In this document: piece by piece, positions 5,451 through 7,034 of the stretch
How positions within the stretch are numbered: position 1 is the stretch's first letter
Layout: the number at the start of each line of letters is the position of its first letter
Assembly (NCBI GenBank): GCA_027053695.1
Contig: JALUHL010000217.1
Span: forward strand, 1-7,034
Direction of reading: 5' to 3'
Origin: Ghiorsea sp.
Lineage (GTDB): Bacteria > Pseudomonadota > Zetaproteobacteria > Mariprofundales > Mariprofundaceae
Length of the DNA: 7,034 nucleotides
Notes under the pieces: model-generated
The model's database searches: none
What the model was told of the DNA's origin: nothing
Seen by the model: the letters and a program-made list of their open reading frames with translations, nothing else
Made by a program: the position numbers and the translations under genes

Positions 5451-5720
5451 ATGGCCATGATGGCGCAGTCTTTGGGCGCACTTGCTTTGGTGCTTGCTAT
5501 TTTTGCAGGGTTAGTGTGGCTCATGAAGCGGTTTCAAGGAAAAGTGATGCCTGCCAAAGATGGGCAAATGCAAGTTGTGCAACGCTTGCATATTGATAGT
5601 AAAAATAGCGTGCTTGAAATCAAACATGGCAAACAGCATTACCTTTTAGGTGTAGGTGCAGGTGGCGTGCATAAAATAGCCGATATTACTACGGAGAATG
5701 TAGGCAAACATGCTGCGTAG
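5451..5720 (+). CDS. fliO: Flagellar export-gate assembly protein FliO
   Basis: An 89-residue membrane protein that helps assemble the FliP ring of the flagellar type III export gate. One membrane helix lies at about 6-27, followed by M-K-R-F (25-28) and the cytoplasmic FliO domain: Q-V-V-Q-R-L-H-I (41-48), S-V-L-E-I-K (53-58) and Y-L-L-G-V-G-A-G-G-V (64-73). It lacks the longer tail of the enterobacterial protein, but short FliO forms are common. The ATG at 5451 is chosen because GGGGGAG (5435-5441) stands nine bases upstream. Alternatives in the same frame are ATG at 5457 and 5460, or GTG 5430 and ATG 5433, which would add seven or six residues but lack a clear ribosome site. The end overlaps fliP by 11 bases. 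Confidence 0.88.
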   Translation: MAMMAQSLGALALVLAIFAGLVWLMKRFQGKVMPAKDGQMQVVQRLHIDSKNSVLEIKHGKQHYLLGVGAGGVHKIADITTENVGKHAA

Positions 5721-6444
5721 CCTTAGTCTTTTATTGTTTCTTTTATTGCCAAATATCGTGCATGGCGCAGATATTCCAACGTTATCCATCAGTTTAGGCG
5801 AAGGTGAAGACCCTGACTCATGGTTTACAGGGCTAAAAATTGTTGCGGGGCTAACCGTACTTGCCCTTGCCCCATCTATTTTGGTGATGATGACATCATT
5901 TACACGGATTTTAATCGTATTCGCCTTCTTGCGCCAAGCCTTGGGTACGCAACAAAGCCCACCCACGCAAATCCTGATTGGTTTGGCATTGTTTATGAGC
6001 ATATTTATTATGATGCCTGTATGGGAAACCATTGATAGTACGGCTTTAACACCTTATCTGAATGAAGATATTAATCAGTCTGAAGCCATGGATAGAGCCA
6101 TCAAACCATTGCAGGCTTTTATGCTTAGGCAAACCAGAGAAGATGATTTGCTTCTTTTTCTTCATGCAGGTGAGATAGACAAGCCAAAAGTAGCCGAAGA
6201 AACACCGATGTTTGTGCTTATCCCTGCATTTGTTATCAGCGAATTGAGGACTGCCTTTGAAATTGGTTTTCTGATTTATATTCCGTTTGTAGTGCTGGAT
6301 TTGGTAGTGGCTTCGGTATTGATGAGTATGGGTATGATGATGCTACCCCCTGTGATGATTTCATTGCCGCTTAAAATTATCCTGTTTGTGTTGGTGGATG
6401 GTTGGCATTTGATTACAGCATCATTGTTGCAAAGCTTTCATTAG
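5710..6444 (+). CDS. fliP: Flagellar type III export-gate protein FliP
   Basis: A 244-residue core component of the flagellar protein-export gate, where FliP pentamers with FliQ and FliR form the secretion pore. A cleavable signal peptide is visible (1-20, hydrophobic core 5-13, likely cut after H-G-A at 18-20), as is usual for FliP. Membrane segments follow at about 44-62, 85-104, 183-205 and 216-232. Family signatures are T-S-F-T-R-I (62-67), F-L-R-Q-A-L-G-T-Q-Q (73-82), P-A-F-V-I-S-E-L (172-179) and M-G-M-M-M-L-P-P (207-214). The three methionines 209-211 are the gasket residues that seal the closed gate. The start overlaps the fliO end and has TAGG five bases upstream. It is the last gene of the operon: fliQ and fliR do not follow, and the convergent permease gene ends 12 bases beyond its stop. 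Confidence 0.95.
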   Translation: MLRSLSLLLFLLLPNIVHGADIPTLSISLGEGEDPDSWFTGLKIVAGLTVLALAPSILVMMTSFTRILIVFAFLRQALGTQQSPPTQILIGLALFMSIFIMMPVWETIDSTALTPYLNEDINQSEAMDRAIKPLQAFMLRQTREDDLLLFLHAGEIDKPKVAEETPMFVLIPAFVISELRTAFEIGFLIYIPFVVLDLVVASVLMSMGMMMLPPVMISLPLKIILFVLVDGWHLITASLLQSFH

Positions 6445-6468
6445 TGTTAACAGGCTCTAATGATAGCT
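6433..6468. terminator. Inverted repeat across the convergent gene ends, possible bidirectional terminator
   Basis: AGCTTTCATTAG (6433-6444) pairs with CTAATGATAGCT (6457-6468): 11 of 12 positions match, with one T:T mismatch and a 12-base loop. Each arm is the last three codons and TAG stop of a gene, fliP on the plus strand and the permease on the minus strand. Neither side has a following T tract, so classic Rho-independent termination is doubtful. It may block 3' exonucleases or act with Rho. Confidence 0.4.
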
Positions 6469-7034
6469 GCGCTGTAAAAAATGTTTGCGTACCAATCGCC
6501 CATAAGTCCATTCAAAAGCAACGGATATAAGCATAAAAACGCTAAAGACTAAGATGGCTTTGGGGTTATGGGCATAAGTGTAAACCAATAAAGTAATCAG
6601 CGCTGCTATACTGGCAAGTGTCGCCAGCAGCAATAAAGGTTTACTGCCGCCAATGGCATCGGCTTGTTTGTATGCTGCGATATTAACAATAGCAAAAATA
6701 AGCAGGAATCCCGCGCTGCCAATGATGGCAATTTCAGTGAGTTCAATGGTATTGGCAAGCAGCAGGCTGAATAGGGTAATGACCAAAATATCAAAGCTAG
6801 GAATGTTACGTTTCTCTGTCCCCAATAATTGGGGCAACTCACCTTCTTTGGCAAGGAAATAACCCAAGCGGGCATTGCCATAAATCGTGGCGTTGATGGC
6901 AGAGAATGTGGATAGCAACGCTGCCACGGACACAATGGTAAAACCAATATCACCAAGAGCAGGTTTGGCAGCAAATGCCAATGCATAATCTTTGGCTTGC
7001 ATCAGTTGCGCCTCAGGAACCACGCCAACGGTGA
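6457..7034 (-). CDS. APC-family amino-acid permease, C-terminal fragment (cut by window edge)
   Basis: The frame is open from the right edge of the window to the TAG at 6459-6457, giving 191 codons before the stop, so the gene is truncated on its 5' side by the window and not by mutation. A GTG at 7023 is not a credible start: three further codons (T-V-G) continue upstream in frame and the membrane pattern is that of a protein interior. Counting from that GTG-encoded residue, hydrophobic segments lie at about 24-45, 76-95, 97-113, 126-146 and 153-170, consistent with the last helices of a 12-14-helix APC (amino acid-polyamine-organocation) transporter. The stretch S-A-I-N-A-T-I-Y-G-N-A-R-L-G-Y-F-L-A-K-E (41-60) and the following G-E-L-P are typical of the helix 8-9 region of these permeases. 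The substrate cannot be told from this part. It is convergent with fliP and probably unrelated to motility. Confidence 0.8.
   Translation of the reverse strand, partial: TVGVVPEAQLMQAKDYALAFAAKPALGDIGFTIVSVAALLSTFSAINATIYGNARLGYFLAKEGELPQLLGTEKRNIPSFDILVITLFSLLLANTIELTEIAIIGSAGFLLIFAIVNIAAYKQADAIGGSKPLLLLATLASIAALITLLVYTYAHNPKAILVFSVFMLISVAFEWTYGRLVRKHFLQRSYH

Noticed and set aside
6457..7023. Permease read as a complete 188-residue gene starting at the GTG near 7023
   Set aside because: The frame stays open to the window edge and the protein is clearly the C-terminal part of a longer transporter, so it is listed as truncated by the window.
1..7034. Search for CRISPR arrays, tRNA or rRNA genes, insertion sequences and attachment sites
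   Set aside because: No regularly spaced repeats, transposase frames, terminal inverted repeats or tRNA-like folds were recognised by eye.

Overview
The window carries a bacterial flagellar operon of the sigma-54-controlled proteobacterial type on the + strand (about 1169-6444), flanked by minus-strand housekeeping or accessory genes. Base composition is moderate (by eye mid-40s % GC). The motor protein MotA looks like the sodium-type PomA, and the leading promoter has the GG-N10-GC spacing of sigma-54. I infer a polarly flagellated proteobacterium. The tandem motB-like pair in front of fliL-fliM-fliN-fliO-fliP recalls layouts in deltaproteobacteria and similar deep-branching proteobacteria. 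The species cannot be fixed from the window, and a zetaproteobacterium or a gammaproteobacterium is also possible.

Layout. Positions 1-610 (minus) hold a small two-gene unit: a four-helix conserved membrane protein of unknown function (209-610), followed three bases later by the N-terminal part of a cupin-fold protein that runs off the left edge (1-205). Positions 699-1085 (minus) encode a SpoIIAA-like (STAS/SEC14-type fold) cytoplasmic protein. It is transcribed divergently from the flagellar operon, and the shared 149-bp intergenic region (1086-1234) carries a sigma-70-like promoter for the minus strand and a sigma-54-like promoter for the plus strand. Then come motA/pomA (1235-1993), a first motB-like gene (2000-2779), a second and more canonical motB (2780-3475), fliL (3490-4014), fliM (4011-5048), fliN (5106-5426), fliO (about 5451-5720) and fliP (5710-6444). 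Most junctions are overlaps or gaps of a few bases. The only loose one is the 57-bp fliM-fliN gap. Convergent to fliP is the 3' part of an APC-family amino-acid permease (6457-7034, minus), which runs off the right edge.

How the genes work together. MotA and the MotB proteins form the ion-driven stator, FliL is the stator-associated membrane protein, FliM and FliN build the cytoplasmic switch/C-ring that binds CheY-P and receives torque, and FliO and FliP belong to the flagellar type III export gate. One promoter therefore appears to serve stator, switch and part of the export gate. fliQ, fliR, flhB and flhA do not follow and must lie elsewhere.

Most of the window is recognisable flagellar biology, and I do not see a wholly new system. 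The points most worth a second look are the paired MotB proteins (Glu24 in the first, Asp24 in the second, at the ion-binding position), the sigma-54 site, and an inverted repeat in which the last codons and stop codons of two convergent genes form the two arms of one hairpin.
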